A DNA stretch of 64,000 nt from Eunapius fragilis (taxonomy: Eukaryota > Porifera > Demospongiae > Spongillida > Spongillidae): NCBI GenBank assembly GCA_963681505.1, contig OY811980.1, forward strand, positions 7,015,572 through 7,079,571, in the 5' to 3' direction. Positions 11,501 through 21,640 of this stretch are shown one piece after another. Both the position numbers and the translations under genes were made by a program. The notes beneath the pieces were generated by a model. It did not search any database, was not told the origin of the DNA, and saw nothing but the letters and a program-made list of their open reading frames with translations. Each line of letters starts with the position of its first letter. Within the stretch, counting starts at the first letter, position 1.

Positions 11501-14265
11501 TGGTGTGGCAGGAGGGTGTGCCTTCCATCGTCATGGTGACCAACATCAAGGAGGATGGCAAGATCAAGTGTCAGCAGTACTGGCCAGAGTCAGGCCATCA
11601 GAAGTATGGACCCTTCTCTGTAGCCACCACTGAGAATAAGGAATTTGCAGACTATGTCATCAGGGTCTTTGAAGTGTCTGTGAGTTTTCGTGGGCAACTG
11701 ATGCTCAGGATACTGTGGGGTACTGTGGGATACTGTGGGTGTGGGATACTATAGGGGTGAACCATGACAATAGGTGTGGGCACTAGAATGACCTGTGTTC
11801 ATTTTGTTGTGTCCCTATTACATGCATACTACTAGTTTGCTCAGGATACTGTGGGATACTACTAGTATCTGCAATGTATAGTAAAAGCCTGGATGGTTGG
11901 ATTCTGCTTAGCAATATACAGTAACTCAATATGCTGTACCTACATGTAGTTACATGGTTTAATAGAGCACATGCAGTGTTGTGTAGTCCCCAGTAGTGTT
12001 GTGTAGTCCCCAGTCTACCCTCTAATGCATAATGTGGGCTTCAAATAGAATTGCACTCTCCTAATCCATTAGCATTAGTGTGTACAAGCGTTGCTATGAT
12101 AACAATAATAGTTAGTGTAGTATGGGCTAGGTAAGTAGTCGTTTGTTCACAATCATGGCAAAGCCAACATTTACACCACCACGATAGACTGCACTAAAAT
12201 AGTCTTGTTATATATCACATGTATATAGCAACTCTTACTAGTACACACCAATGCTAATGGACAAGGTGGGTGCATCAGTGTGGGTAATACGGTCACCACT
12301 AAGTAAGCAATGTGGCATGGTCCCCAGTCCTTCCACCCTCTCATCCTCCTCCCGTAGCTGTCAGGGTCAGATGTACCCAAAAGGAAGGTGATCCAGTATC
12401 ACTTCACAGGCTGGCCTGACCATGGGGTACCAGAGTATGCCACCTCCCTCTTGGCCTTCCACAGGAAGGTCAAGTCCCAACATGATGGGGGCAGGGGACC
12501 CCTCTTGGTACACTGCAGGTGGGTGAGGGGAGGAGGGAGAGGGGTGTCATGGTGACCCCTGTGACCCTACAGTGCTGGTGTGGGGCGCACGGGAACACTG
12601 ATTGCGATAGACACAGTCCTGGAGCAGATAGAGAAGGAGGGAATGGTGGACATAGCTGGTACCATCAGGAAGATGAGACGACAGAGGATGAAAATGGTTC
12701 AGACACCTGTAGGTCACCTCATGTAGCCCCTCCCACCCCTCTCTCATGCCCCTCCCACTTCCTCTATCACAGGATCAGTACATATTTCTCCATGATGCCA
12801 TTCTGGAGTCAGTGATGTGTGGGAACACTCAGGTCCAGGTCCCTGATATCCATGTCTCTCTGAACTCATTCCAAACCAAGGATCCAGTCTCCAATAAAAC
12901 TGGACTGGAATCTCAGTTTGAAGTACTTGTGACATTCCATCTCTGATGTGATTGATAGGTCAATTCATCATCTGTATACCTGTGCAGGTCCTGGGACAAG
13001 TGTCCTCTGATCCCACATCAGTCCGCAGAGATGTTGCCATGGAGGAAACAGGAAAGAACCGCAGTATGGAGTACCTCCCTCGTGAGTAGGGGGGAGAGGG
13101 AGAGGAATGGTGGGGAGGAGGGAGGTAGAAGGAAGAGGAGGAGATGGATGAGGAAATGGCCTGGCCATTGTGTTAGATATTCATCATGTACACATTCTCT
13201 CTGTGTGCAGCTGACAGGTCTCGTGTTATCCTCAGACAGGAATATCCTGATTACATCAATGCCTGCTTCGTTAATGTCAGTACTGGTTGTTGCCTGTCAT
13301 TAAGGCTAGCGTTGCCATTACTACATTGCTCCTCCCACCCCAGGGATATAAGCAACAGAAGGCCTTCATTATAGCCCAAGGTCCCTTGAAGTCCACATGT
13401 AGAGACTTCTGGAAGATGGTGTGGGACAAAAAATGTGGAGCCATTGTCATGTTATCCCAGCTCCAGGAGAAGGGGAAGGTGGGCGGAGCCCTAACTGGTG
13501 CCCAGACCATTATTAGTCCTATGTGGTATATAGAGGTATGTCACCAGTACTGGCCAGACCAAGGGATAGAGAGCTATGGAGAGTTCACCATAGAGAGTGG
13601 AGGGCAGGAGGTCCATGATGGCTACACCACAAGGACACTGTACCTGGCTGCTGCCAAGGTGGGTGTGGCCACTGTTGATATGCTGGCTGTGTGTATGTGT
13701 GTGTAAGTGTGTCATTGTGTGTAGAGGTGTATGGTCCTCTGTGATCAACTAAACATCTGCAGAGTACACAAATACATCAAGTGACCCAGTTCCACATCAC
13801 CAACTGGACACCTGATGGGGTGTGTGCTAACCTTGCCACCATCACTGATGTCATTGAAGAGGTGGACAAAGTGCAGAGAGGGACTGGGAACCACCCCATT
13901 GTGGTGCACTGCAGGTACCTCCTCCCCATCCCAACCATAGCCCCCTTTGGATCATGTGAGGTCACATGATACTTCCTTCTCCCCCTTCCAGTGACACAGT
14001 GGGAAGGTCTGGTATGTTCTGTGCCATTACCATGGTGACCCAGCAGTGTAAAGCAGAAGGAGTGGTGGATGTGTTCCAGACAGTAAAGGCTATTCGTACC
14101 CATAAGCCTGGAGCCGTACTCACTGTGGTAAGCTGTACTTGGTACTCTATTGAACCATAGGGTTATCTGTTTATATCTCCATGGATACAGGACCAGTACC
14201 AGCTAATCTTTAAGGTAGTGGTGGTGTTCCTTGATCAGTTCAACCAGTACTCTAACTTCCGATGA
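3251..14265 (+). CDS. Gene A: receptor-type protein tyrosine phosphatase (SP-Ig-Ig-FN3-TM-Ig-PTP-PTP), 23 exons
   Basis: This is a membrane receptor that should remove phosphate from tyrosines of cytoplasmic proteins. The exons I read are 3251-3293, 7062-7472, 7528-7884, 7940-8188, 8529-8754, 8800-8853, 10060-10113, 10254-10354, 10617-11008, 11073-11160, 11223-11305, 11365-11401, 11465-11679, 12358-12518, 12573-12708, 12773-12922, 12988-13081, 13211-13275, 13344-13478, 13536-13658, 13763-13914, 13992-14127 and 14191-14265. Every junction is GT-AG, phases match throughout, and the sum is 3,537 nt (1,178 codons plus TGA). The ATG at 3251 opens a hydrophobic leader ([15 protein letters not shown]) ending on a GTAAG donor in the phase needed by the next exon. 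The 3.8-kb first intron is long, but the same leader exon is conserved upstream of paralogue F, and B has an equivalent. Catalytic Cys 823 and Asp 791 are present in D1. The exon map is my reading without transcripts, and the first exon is the least certain. Confidence 0.88.
3870..5147. other. Insertion in gene A intron 1 absent from gene F
   Basis: The A and F segments align up to about 3,860/32,830 and again from 5,147/32,865. The extra sequence here holds the 4,554 MITE, G/C runs, and an 81-codon minus frame (4,439-4,194, [11 protein letters not shown]) of unknown nature. Confidence 0.5.
4554..4856. mobile_element. hAT-like MITE with long poly-G and poly-C runs
   Basis: It starts CAGTGGCGGATCC and ends with the inverted partner GTATCCGCCACTG. 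Inside are a G-run followed at once by a C-run (from about 4,799 to 4,843), and a G-rich stretch at 4,581-4,590. The G/C runs are mutually complementary and may form a hairpin; their exact lengths in the assembly are unreliable. Confidence 0.65.
5170..5305. mobile_element. 136-bp palindromic MITE with 7-bp target duplication
   Basis: The arms start CTAGTCTCGTAC and mirror almost to the centre (CGTCCAGACG). Flanks are TGAAATA (5,163-5,169) and TGAAATG (5,306-5,312). The same host sequence without the element is at about 32,880-32,900, giving an empty site. Confidence 0.85.
5576..5818. mobile_element. hAT-like MITE, same family, 243 bp
   Basis: The ends are CAGTGGCGGATCCAGG and CCTGGATCCGCCCCTG. 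CTAGA stands on both sides, though the duplicated target is not clean. It again contains a G-run and a C-run back to back. Confidence 0.65.
6364..6660. repeat. 45-bp minisatellite in gene A intron 1
   Basis: The unit is AGCATGAAGCAGTCTTTGAC plus CACAAACCTATACCATCACCATTAT, six to seven copies with small insertions (GCAT, T) between some. It lies about 400 bp before exon 2. Confidence 0.93.
7062..8754 (+). CDS. Gene A exons 2-5: two Ig-like domains, FN3, Ser/Pro stalk and membrane segment
   Basis: Exon 2 (residues 15-151) is an atypical Ig-like domain with a W-Y-Q-P-N-G stretch and clustered cysteines. It resembles V-like domains in other basal-metazoan receptors; that resemblance is from memory of the family pattern. 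Exon 3 (152-270) is a clear Ig domain with L-T-C, V-Q-W and M-Y-T-C. Exon 4 (271-353) is one FN3 domain with a W-T-A-P strand, a Y-D-I-Y-Y strand and a V-Q-Y-N-I strand. Exon 5 carries a Ser/Pro stalk and a Gly/Ile/Val membrane helix (about 404-428) ending L-L-L-R. Exons 2-4 are symmetrical phase 1-1, the usual phase of shuffled extracellular modules. Many N-x-S/T sites fit an exposed ectodomain. Confidence 0.85.
8800..10354 (+). CDS. Gene A exons 6-8: juxtamembrane tyrosine-motif exons
   Basis: Three small exons (8800-8853, 10060-10113, 10254-10354) encode residues 430-498 after the membrane helix. Exons 6 and 7 are both 54 nt, phase 2-2, and look like repeats of one unit, each with a central tyrosine (Y442 in EAVYEM, Y458 in VTYEVV). 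VTYEVV fits the ITIM consensus [SIVL]-x-Y-x-x-[IVL]. Exon 8 holds Y492 in QYLNI, matching the Y-x-N pattern favoured by Grb2-type SH2 domains. F has EAVYDM and VMYEAV in the same places, and B has two VTYEVV exons. Use of these sites as phospho-docking motifs is inferred. The 1.2-kb intron between exons 6 and 7 contains a palindromic MITE and a 22-bp minisatellite. Confidence 0.78.
8937..9215. mobile_element. Palindromic MITE in gene A intron 6
   Basis: Arms of about 85 bp (8,937-9,023 and 9,128-9,215) share the GGATATAGGAATTGGAGGCA block in inverted orientation. Gene F lacks it at the same intron. A shortened relative is at 30,823-30,890. Confidence 0.8.
9216..9770. other. Gene A intron 6, unannotated part
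   Basis: AT-rich sequence between the MITE and the 22-bp minisatellite. It is absent from gene F, so it is probably an insertion specific to A, but I see no ends that define it. Confidence 0.4.
9775..10049. repeat. 22-bp minisatellite abutting the exon 7 splice acceptor of gene A
   Basis: The unit is CATGACCATCACCTCCTCAT plus AC, about 11-12 imperfect copies. The last unit merges into the pyrimidine tract before the acceptor at 10,059. Confidence 0.9.
10617..12922 (+). CDS. Gene A exons 9-16: third Ig domain plus catalytic PTP domain D1
   Basis: Exon 9 (residues 499-629) encodes an I-set-like Ig domain with Cys 522 and Trp 533. Where the second cysteine is expected after Y567 it has Leu 569, so no disulfide can form. 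In the same exon it runs into the classic RPTP juxtamembrane helix (F-G-K-Y-V then N-A-G-F-N-N-Q-Y). D1 follows with N-R-F-A-N (KNRY-like loop), [16 protein letters not shown], the WPD loop G-W-P-D-H-G (Asp 791), the P-loop [10 protein letters not shown] (Cys 823, Arg 829), and Q-T-P-D-Q-Y-I-F-L-H. All core residues of an active classical PTP are present. The sixth intron of this block (11,680-12,357) is the only long one. Confidence 0.9.
12988..14265 (+). CDS. Gene A exons 17-23: membrane-distal PTP domain D2, probably weak or inactive
   Basis: D2 starts with the linker K-N-R-S-M-E-Y-L-P and includes [16 protein letters not shown] and C-H-Q-Y-W-P. The WPD loop reads N-W-T-P-D-G (W1073 to G1077), shifting the aspartate by one place from W-P-D. 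The P-loop is [10 protein letters not shown]: Cys 1108 and Arg 1114 of C-x5-R remain, but the usual Ala-Gly is replaced by Asp-Thr. The late Gln motif is V-D-Q-Y-Q without Q-T. In RPTPs, D2 is commonly a low-activity regulatory domain and this one fits. The stop TGA is at 14,263-14,265, after Y-S-N-F-R. Confidence 0.86.
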
Positions 14266-14399
14266 ATAATGCCCAGATGCTGACGTTAGATAATATTTTC
14301 TCAGTTTGCAGTTCTGGATGCTCATGGGTAGAGACTATTAGGCTGATATGTATTTGTGTGAGCAAATGTTTATAACTGACATGCTTTAATCTGTTGAGT

Positions 14400-14862
14400 G
14401 TGGTATCACTGCTAGTGGGGACAGGAGAGATGGTACATATCACTGCTAGTGAGGACAGGAGAGATGGTATATATCACTGCTAGTGGGGACAGGAGAGATG
14501 GTACATATCACTGCTAGTGAGGACAGGTAAGATGGTACATATCACTGCTAGTGGGGACAGGAGAGATGACACATATCACTGCTAGTGAGGACAGGAGAGA
14601 TGGTACATATCACTGCTAGTGATCATGAGGACAGGAGAGATGGTACATATCACTGCTAGTGGGGACAGGAGAGATGGTACATATCAAAGCTAGTGAGGAC
14701 AGGGGAGATGGTACATGTGACTGTTAGTGGGGACAGGAGAGATGGTACATATCACTGCTAGTGGGGACAGGGGAGATGGTACGTATCACTGCTAGTGGGG
14801 ACAGGAGAGATGGTACATATCACTGCTAGTGGGGACAGGGGAGATGGAACATATCACTGCTA
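14400..14862. repeat. 34-bp minisatellite between convergent genes A and B
   Basis: The unit is CATATCACTGCTAGTGGGGA plus CAGGAGAGATGGTA, about 13-14 copies with GAGGA/GGGGA variants, starting 135 bp after the stop of gene A. Confidence 0.93.
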
Positions 14863-14974
14863 GTACTTATCTTTCTATGACCTCACACTCTCCTGGGATG
14901 TCACTACTACTTCCTAATAAGGTTTTGTTGTGTTCCCTTTACTTGTAAGTAGTGGAACTTCGACCTGTTTGGAT

Positions 14975-14978
14975 TCAA

Positions 14979-15009
<31 letters not shown>
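14975..15009. repeat. Long poly-G run
   Basis: About 30 G in a row. Other runs are at 8,258-8,280 and within the MITEs at 4.8 and 5.6 kb, and at about 5,448-5,500. Confidence 0.9.
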
Positions 15010-15459
15010 CTTCCAAATGGCTGCTCCGCCATAAATATGATGAATTTTATCATAGGCAATGAAATCTATAGATGCTACTTGGCTTCCATCTATCACCTTT
15101 GTTTCCATCAATGTATTCCTTCCAGGCATCAAATATATTGTTCTTGCATGCAAATAGAATAACACAGAGCTGGGAGTAAATAGATTATGTTTGCTCCCAG
15201 CTATGTGCTTGCATACCACACCACATTGTGAACCATAACTCCAGTGGTGAAGTATCTCACAAATGTAAAGTTTTCATCTTGCACTTTAGTAAACATAACT
15301 GTTTGTTCTGCTTTAGTTGTATCCAACCACTTCATAGCAGTCCTGTCCACCTGTTTTTATTTCACCATATGCCTCACATGACTTCATGGTGATCACATCA
15401 AGTCCACTTGTTCTTATTTCACCATATGCATCACATGACTTCATGGTGATCCCATCACT

Positions 15460-15635
15460 GAGAGAGATGTATTATTGGTTCAAACATGGGAGAGATGTAT
15501 GTATTGGTTCAAAAATGGGAGAGATTTATGTTATGGTTCAAACATGGGAGAGATTTATGTATTGGTTCAAACATGGAGAGATGTATGTATTGGTTCAAAC
15601 ATGGGAGGGATGTATGTATTGATTAAAACATATGT
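15460..15635. repeat. 31-bp minisatellite
   Basis: The unit is GAGAGATGTATGTATTGGTT plus CAAACATGGGA, five to six copies. Single or inverted units occur at 20,050-20,120 and 26,655-26,705. Confidence 0.88.
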
Positions 15636-15639
15636 GATG

Positions 15640-16345
15640 CGGCTATTTCTGCTTTTGAGACATGGAGACTACACTCCTCTTATTGGTTGATTGGTTGTTG
15701 CTATAATGCTAGTTGAAATGTAGGTGAATTCTGGAACAAAATGACAGGTTTAATCCCTTTATGTCATGTTCACCTTATAAGTCCTCTGTACCAAAACATA
15801 AACTTGTGTTACATAAAGAAGTCAAAGGATAAACAGATGTATAAAATGATTGATAAAAATATGATGATCAGTCAAATCTTTGTATACATCCAAGGAGTTA
15901 GACATTAATAGCACTTTATTGACCTTGTGATGTGTTATATGATTTAGAGAAAGCTAGTGTGGTTATAAATATGTCTGAGCTACTCTCAGTCAGTGTTTCA
16001 TGCTCGCACTTGCAGCTTATTTCTACACCTCACTATGAGGTGTAGAAATGTCATTAGCACATTTTTCAGTCATGTCATTACCCATCAGGATCACTTTCCC
16101 CAAACATGTTAAATCTGCTCAAAATCTTGCCACCTTTAAATCCTATATCTCTGTGATACTGACCTGTCCCCTTCCTGCAAATTTATATCCCTACAAGTAG
16201 GCAGTACACAAGTGGATTTATATTACCTGCCTGATCAGTGCGATTATATCAACAGCATGTATTGATTCAAGATGTTGCTGAACTATATATATCTGTACTA
16301 ACAGTTCGTTTTTTTAATTTTAATTTGAATGAATATAGGTACTGC
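15640..16345. other. Intergenic stretch, nothing recognised
   Basis: AT-rich sequence between the minisatellites and the end of gene B. One 30-bp hairpin (ATTTCTACACCTCACTATGAGGTGTAGAAAT, 16,019-16,049) is the only structure seen. Shown here because a missing phosphatase half of gene B would be expected in this stretch. Confidence 0.6.
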
Positions 16346-16347
16346 TG

Positions 16348-19300
16348 TTAACATGCAACATACTTTTTGTCTACAACTTCATAAGTGACACCTTCAGCAT
16401 TAAGAGGAGTACTTCTGGGTGGAAAGTAGGAGGGAGAGAGGGGATGGGAGGATGGGAAGGAAGGGAGGGGAAGTGGCAGGGAGGGAAAGAAAATCAGTAT
16501 GGGAAAGGGGAGATGTGTGGTGAGGGAGGAGTCAGTAAGAAAAAAGTGGGCAGGAGAAAGAAGAGTGAGGTGGTGGGAGGAGAAAGGAGAGAATGAATGT
16601 GAACTTACTTGTCACCTACAACTTCATAGGTCACTGCTTCAGACTCTCTAAGGAGAGTGATGATCATGGTATGAGGAGGTGATGGTCATGGTATGAGGAG
16701 GGGATGGTCATGGTATGAGGAGGTGATGGTCATGGTATCCCACAAGACAAGGCAATGGTCCACCTAACCTTTACTGCAGGCTGAACCTCAACTAACACTA
16801 TAACTATACAAGTTACAGAAAATAAATTCATACACTCCACTCAGCGATCTCATTGTTATGGACAATGCATGTGTGAGTCATACATAATTGACCCTGGTAT
16901 TATTACTCAGTTATGATTATGTCCACTCACTTCTCTTCCATGTCATAGACTCCTTCTGGTTTGGTAGCTCCATTTTCCCTACGTCTGTGGACAATGGTAA
17001 TGAATTATACATACTGCTGGGTAGCCTACCTCAGGAGGAGTATTGCTATGGCAACAATGATGATAATCAACACCACAACCACCAGTGCTCCAATGATCCC
17101 ACCGATTATACCACCAATGGAGGAGGAGGTGGAGGAGGGGAAGGAGGAGGTGGGGACAGGACTTGAAGATGGAGGGGTAGTTGTAGGGTAGTACACATAG
17201 GCGATAGTAACATTAGCTGTGGGGAGAGATGCAAACATACGAGAATGAGGAGAAATAGGCTAGGTAGGAGGAGGTGGGAGAGGGGTAGGAGGTGGAGGGG
17301 ACCGCACTTGAAGATGGTGAGGAGATCGCGGTTGTATGAAGAGGGTAGCCATTTGAGATGAACACCAAGGTACTGCTTGTATTAGCTGTGGTGGATGAAA
17401 TATCGAGGATATATACAAGGATACACGGGGATAAGCAGAGGTATACTGGGATATGCAAGGTGGTCATCAGCTGTAATATGGGTCACATTTCATAAGGGAC
17501 AACACACTTGGAACTCGTAATTCAAAATCTCAATTTTCAAAACATTCACATCCACACTTCCATCATCACACAGAAATTATAATCATGAATTACTTCTGTT
17601 ATTCCACAACACAAATAACCCTGCCCCGCCCCCAGGGCATCATCCTATACACCATGTGCCATTACATTAACATTTACTTCAGCTAGCCAACATGGTCAAT
17701 AAAACATACCACTCTGAGATGGCACATAAGTGCCCACAGCTATGACAGAGATGTTGTACTGAACCCCAACTTGAAGGTTGGTTAGGACATAAGAGGTAGA
17801 AGTGGTTGAACCACCACTTGTACTTGGGACTACATTAGCCACATAGTAGATATCATATCTGCTCACTGGACCACCAAAGGTTGGTGCAGCCCAAGAGACA
17901 CTGACAGATGTGGGACCAGACTGCACAGCAGTGACACCAGTGGGTGGGGCAGGAGGACCTGTATAGAGAGGTACATGTCTGTAGGTACAAGACACTCTTC
18001 ATAGGCAGTGCTTACTTGATACATTGAGGGATGAGGTAGTGGATCTTTGACTAAGAATAGGCCCTGTATTACACATTTGTGGTGAAGTGCAGCTGATTAG
18101 GGGAGAGGTTATAGTGGTGACGGTGCATGTGTACATCCCAGGTGCTCTCCCAGTCACAGTCAGGGTGTTGTTGTAAGTAGATGTTGGTCGATCTGTCACT
18201 ATCTGAGAGGAAGTATAGTTACCACCATTCACTGGAATTCCATTGATGGTCCACTGCACAGTTGTAGGAGGAGAACTAGTGCTGGTGCAGGTCAACTGGA
18301 ACACTGGTGGATCAACATTTGTAGGTGTCAACAGCTGAAACTGGACACCTCCTGTGATGTTAGGACCATCTGTGGGAGAGTCAACACTTCCATAACACAT
18401 GTGATGTACTTTCCTCTCTACTTACAAGTGGCTGCTACAGAGAGAGCATAGCTAGTAGTTCCAATTATCCCTGATGATGCTGCTATTAAGAGATCAGAGT
18501 ACATTCCAACACAGAGTGTGATGGTGGTATTGGTACAACATTGAACACCATGTGGGAAGTCAGAAGGAGTTCCACGATACAGCTCTACTCCTCGTGACAC
18601 ATTTCGTTGACCCAACCCCCCAGGGGTGGTTACAGGGTCTGGTGTTGCTAGTGGAAACAGGGCTCCATTTGGTTGATACCACTGTCCACCTGTTATACCT
18701 TCACACACCAAAGGTTTCATGTATGCTGATTGGTTGGATGTGCTCACTCTGTTTGGTACTGCTGCGAGAGACCACAGGCTGTTGTTGGCAGCCATCACAA
18801 ACAGTTCATTCTGATTCCAGGTGGTCCTAGGTTGGCCTGGGTGGAGGGTATGATGTAATACATCAATGCAACACCACAAGTGTAATGTGCATGAGGGTGT
18901 GTTGGTAGAGCAGGATGTACTGGTGAAGGTGTATTCACGTATATCCATGACCTCTACATAAAACGTTGGTGGCAATGGTACATGTGTTGACCTTAACTGA
19001 TTCAATTGCAAAGTGCACTGTATAAGGCACGTCATCTTAATCTCCCCATATTTATATGCGGGACAGTTCACGTGAAAATAGGGCAAGTCACGTACCCAGA
19101 CCCAAGTACGTCATAGCTGTACATCACCGCTACTAGAGTCTGGGAAAGTTTAATGATTATATTATAGCGATACAATATCATGTACGACGTGAACTGTCCC
19201 AAATATATAGCCTTTCCCAAACACCACACTCTTAGGGAAAGGGCCACCAGTAACGCCTATATCTAGGCCTAGCTATTTTGTAAGAAGGATATGCGAGAAA

Positions 19301-19923
19301 GTTCATACACACCTGCAATTAAATGTATAAGTCTTGAGCTGCATCCATAATATAATCAGAGATATAATCATTATTTGGGTATACGATGCTCATAGTCCAT
19401 TGCGTGCCCATCGCTAGTGTTGTTGACGTATGGCATCTTCTATAGTAACCTCTCTGTCAGGTAACCGTACTTTCTAAGGAAGTCTTTATTTCATAGTATA
19501 ACATAACACATAAATATATATCAGTCAACTCTGCCAGGTCCATCTCTGTCTTTAATATCTAAATTAATTATGTTCCGCCTGAATGACTACAACTGATTAC
19601 TATCTTAATTTCACTATGTCCTGAAATGCTGAAATGTCCGCACATCGCTGATCAATATGACTGACAGAAGGTGTCATAATGTTTGCGGAGTGTTGTTGAG
19701 TCTAGTTTCTTTATAGGCCTGAGTAGCGTATATGCGTTTTCTATTAGCTCCTCCGTACATCATGATCTTGAACCTAGCACTCGCTGATTGAATTTGGCCG
19801 ACAGGTCGCGTGAAACCAAACAGACAAGGGATACAAAACTAATACCATCCACTTACCTGCGGCTAGGAGCGGAAGCGTACAGAGAACGGCACATGCGAAC
19901 GAGTAGCAGATATGATGGTGCAT
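16348..19923 (-). CDS. Gene B: Ig-Ig-FN3-TM receptor with ITIM-like tail, no phosphatase domain seen
   Basis: B is a paralogue of gene A in opposite, tail-to-tail orientation. Exons (minus strand) are 19923-19857 (leader MHHHICYSFACAVLC...), 18836-18426 (Ig-like), 18369-18016 (Ig), 17958-17710 (FN3), 17216-17030 (stalk and membrane helix), 16984-16931, 16647-16609, and a last exon from 16411. Lengths keep one frame through all of them (about 470 codons). Tail exons read G-V-Y-D-M, then V-T-Y-E-V-V twice, both matching the ITIM pattern. If the GTATGT after D-K-K is not used as a donor, the frame closes five codons later at TAA (16,350-16,348). I found no Ig or PTP exon between there and the end of gene A. 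So B is either a phosphatase-less ITIM-type receptor or a gene truncated at its 3' end. Confidence 0.7.
16655..16740. repeat. 22-bp minisatellite before the tail exon of gene B
   Basis: Same unit on the minus strand, about four copies, directly upstream of the acceptor at 16,648. Confidence 0.85.
17263..17385 (-). pseudogene. Gene B: superseded stalk-exon start
   Basis: The true counterpart of the gene A stalk exon begins at 17,385 after a CCACCACAG acceptor (N-T-S-S-T-L-V-F-I). Its frame runs into a stop just inside the next acceptor and never reaches the membrane helix. A second acceptor, CCCCACAG at 17,217, starts another phase-1 stalk exon (A-N-V-T-I-A-Y-V) that does read into the membrane helix. 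The first exon start therefore looks bypassed or decayed. Confidence 0.5.
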
Positions 19924-20121
19924 CGGATCGCCTAAGTGGTGGTTTCGCCCACTTAAAGAACAATTTACTGGTCTGGTAACGAGACCGAAAGCCCCTCCCA
20001 AAATGAATGGTTTGGAGCTTCTTACTCAACTCAGAGAGATACGTGTCATTAGTTCAAGCATGAAAGAGATGAATATATTTGGAGATATGTATGTATTAAT
20101 TGGTTCAAACATGGATAGAGA

Positions 20122-20478
20122 GAGACAGATCGACCAACATTTACTTAGAAGAACACCCTGACTGTGACTGGGAGAACACCTGGGATGTATACATGCACTG
20201 TCACCACTGTCACCAATAACTGCCCAACGTACTTGTGTAAAACAAATGGGCCTTACAATCCATGATCCACTACCTCATCCCTCAGCTGTGTATTGCCTAT
20301 GAAGTGTGTCTCGTACCTATAGTAGTGCCTCTATACAGGTCCTCCTGCCCCACCCACTGGTGTCATTTCTGGTCCTACATATGTCAGTGTCTCTTGGACT
20401 GCACCAACCTCAGGTGGTCCAGTGAGCAGATATGATATCTACTATGTGGCTAATGGAGTCCCAAGTATAAGTGGTGGT
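20122..20478 (+). pseudogene. Fragment C: broken Ig/FN3 receptor remnant
   Basis: About 95 bp from 20,122 match the end of the Ig exon of genes A and F (the segment coding T-D-R-P-T through M-Y-T-C). Then 20,335-20,478 matches the first half of the FN3 exon, with an internal deletion after the P-T-G-V segment. In-frame stops and missing exons on both sides show it cannot encode a receptor. It lies between gene B's leader exon and the large 22-kb foldback. Confidence 0.75.
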
Positions 20479-20479
20479 T

Positions 20480-21640
20480 GTTTACCTTTTGAACAGAAGG
20501 TATAATTAGCATCTGTCTCAACAATATACCAATGAGAACTGTTGAAATAACACGACATGCCCAGGACATGGTTTACCACACTGTCTCCAAAGCCAAACCT
20601 CCGTGGTGCGTATGGTTGTTAATATCAATGATGGATGCTGCATCAAAATATGCTTCCTCTACTTTTAACGTTTTGTTAAAAACATATGTTATCTCATCAC
20701 CATCCTTATCGCACCACTGATGTTTGGTGTCCAACATGATTAGCACAAGAGGCCACAAAACATTACATTATGAAATGTACTTTACAAGTGGTGGGCGTGG
20801 CAGGCTCCGATGGAGGGTTCACCATGACAACCACAGAGGGCGGGTCTTCCACTGCAGTACTGTCTGGATCTGAAGTTCTCAGTATTTGAAGGTTTCCCAG
20901 GCAAGTGAGTGGAAACAAAGTACTTCTTCTATACCTTATCTCCCCATACATGCACATTTATTTAGCCACTAGTGTTACATCATCTCAAACTTCACCTCAT
21001 CCATGTACTTATTTTAGGATACATCCATGTTGCTGTCTTAACGAGCCATGTATAGTGAATACCATTCTTTTGACATGCAATGGCCGTATAGTCATGCTAG
21101 CCTCCCAGATCTATGCCATGGTTTTGGGAGTCGGTTCCAGCTAATTTGTATTCAACAACGTATTCTTCAGTTAGATGCCATGATATATACAACTTCCTGT
21201 ATTTCCAATTACAGGATGATCTTGGTGTCAGCATCATCATAATTTTTCAATTCACAGCCCACACCTTTGGACTTTCTGTCAATACAAGTTACATGGGACA
21301 TCCCATCAGAACAAAAATACCTCCCCATGAAGATGCAAGCTCATCAACACAGTTGCCATCCTGGAAAGATTTTCTGCACCCTTTGTTCATTAAAATCATT
21401 AACAAGATATCAAACTGAGGGCCCATATGTTGCCTCAAGTGCAGGGCAGAACGAAAGTCGTCGCTAGTGGATTCAAAATGGTCCCTTGAAAAGCTATCCT
21501 GCTCTTTAAAGTGAAGGACAGGATATAGACCATCCCTTGTCGATTGACCACAAATCCCACCTGGCTTCTGATGTCCTCGTTAATAACACAGTACACCAAA
21601 AATCCTCTTAATTATAAGTAGCCTTAGGACGTCCTACAGG
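20480..21640 (-). pseudogene. Unrecognised coding-like remnants
   Basis: On the minus strand 21,579-21,289 is open for about 96 codons (G-H-Q-K-P-G-G-I-C-G-Q, then D-G-L-Y-P-V-L-H-F-K-E-Q), and 20,758-20,573 for about 61 (H-Q-W-C-D-K-D-G-D-E-I-T-Y). Both have balanced composition and conserved-looking motifs rather than repeat-like sequence. I do not recognise the family. Lack of an intact frame suggests a decayed gene or transposon. Confidence 0.3.

Noticed and set aside
14914..15219. Minus-strand ORF with poly-Pro run
   Set aside because: The proline run is the poly-G tract, and the rest is the antisense of an interspersed repeat.
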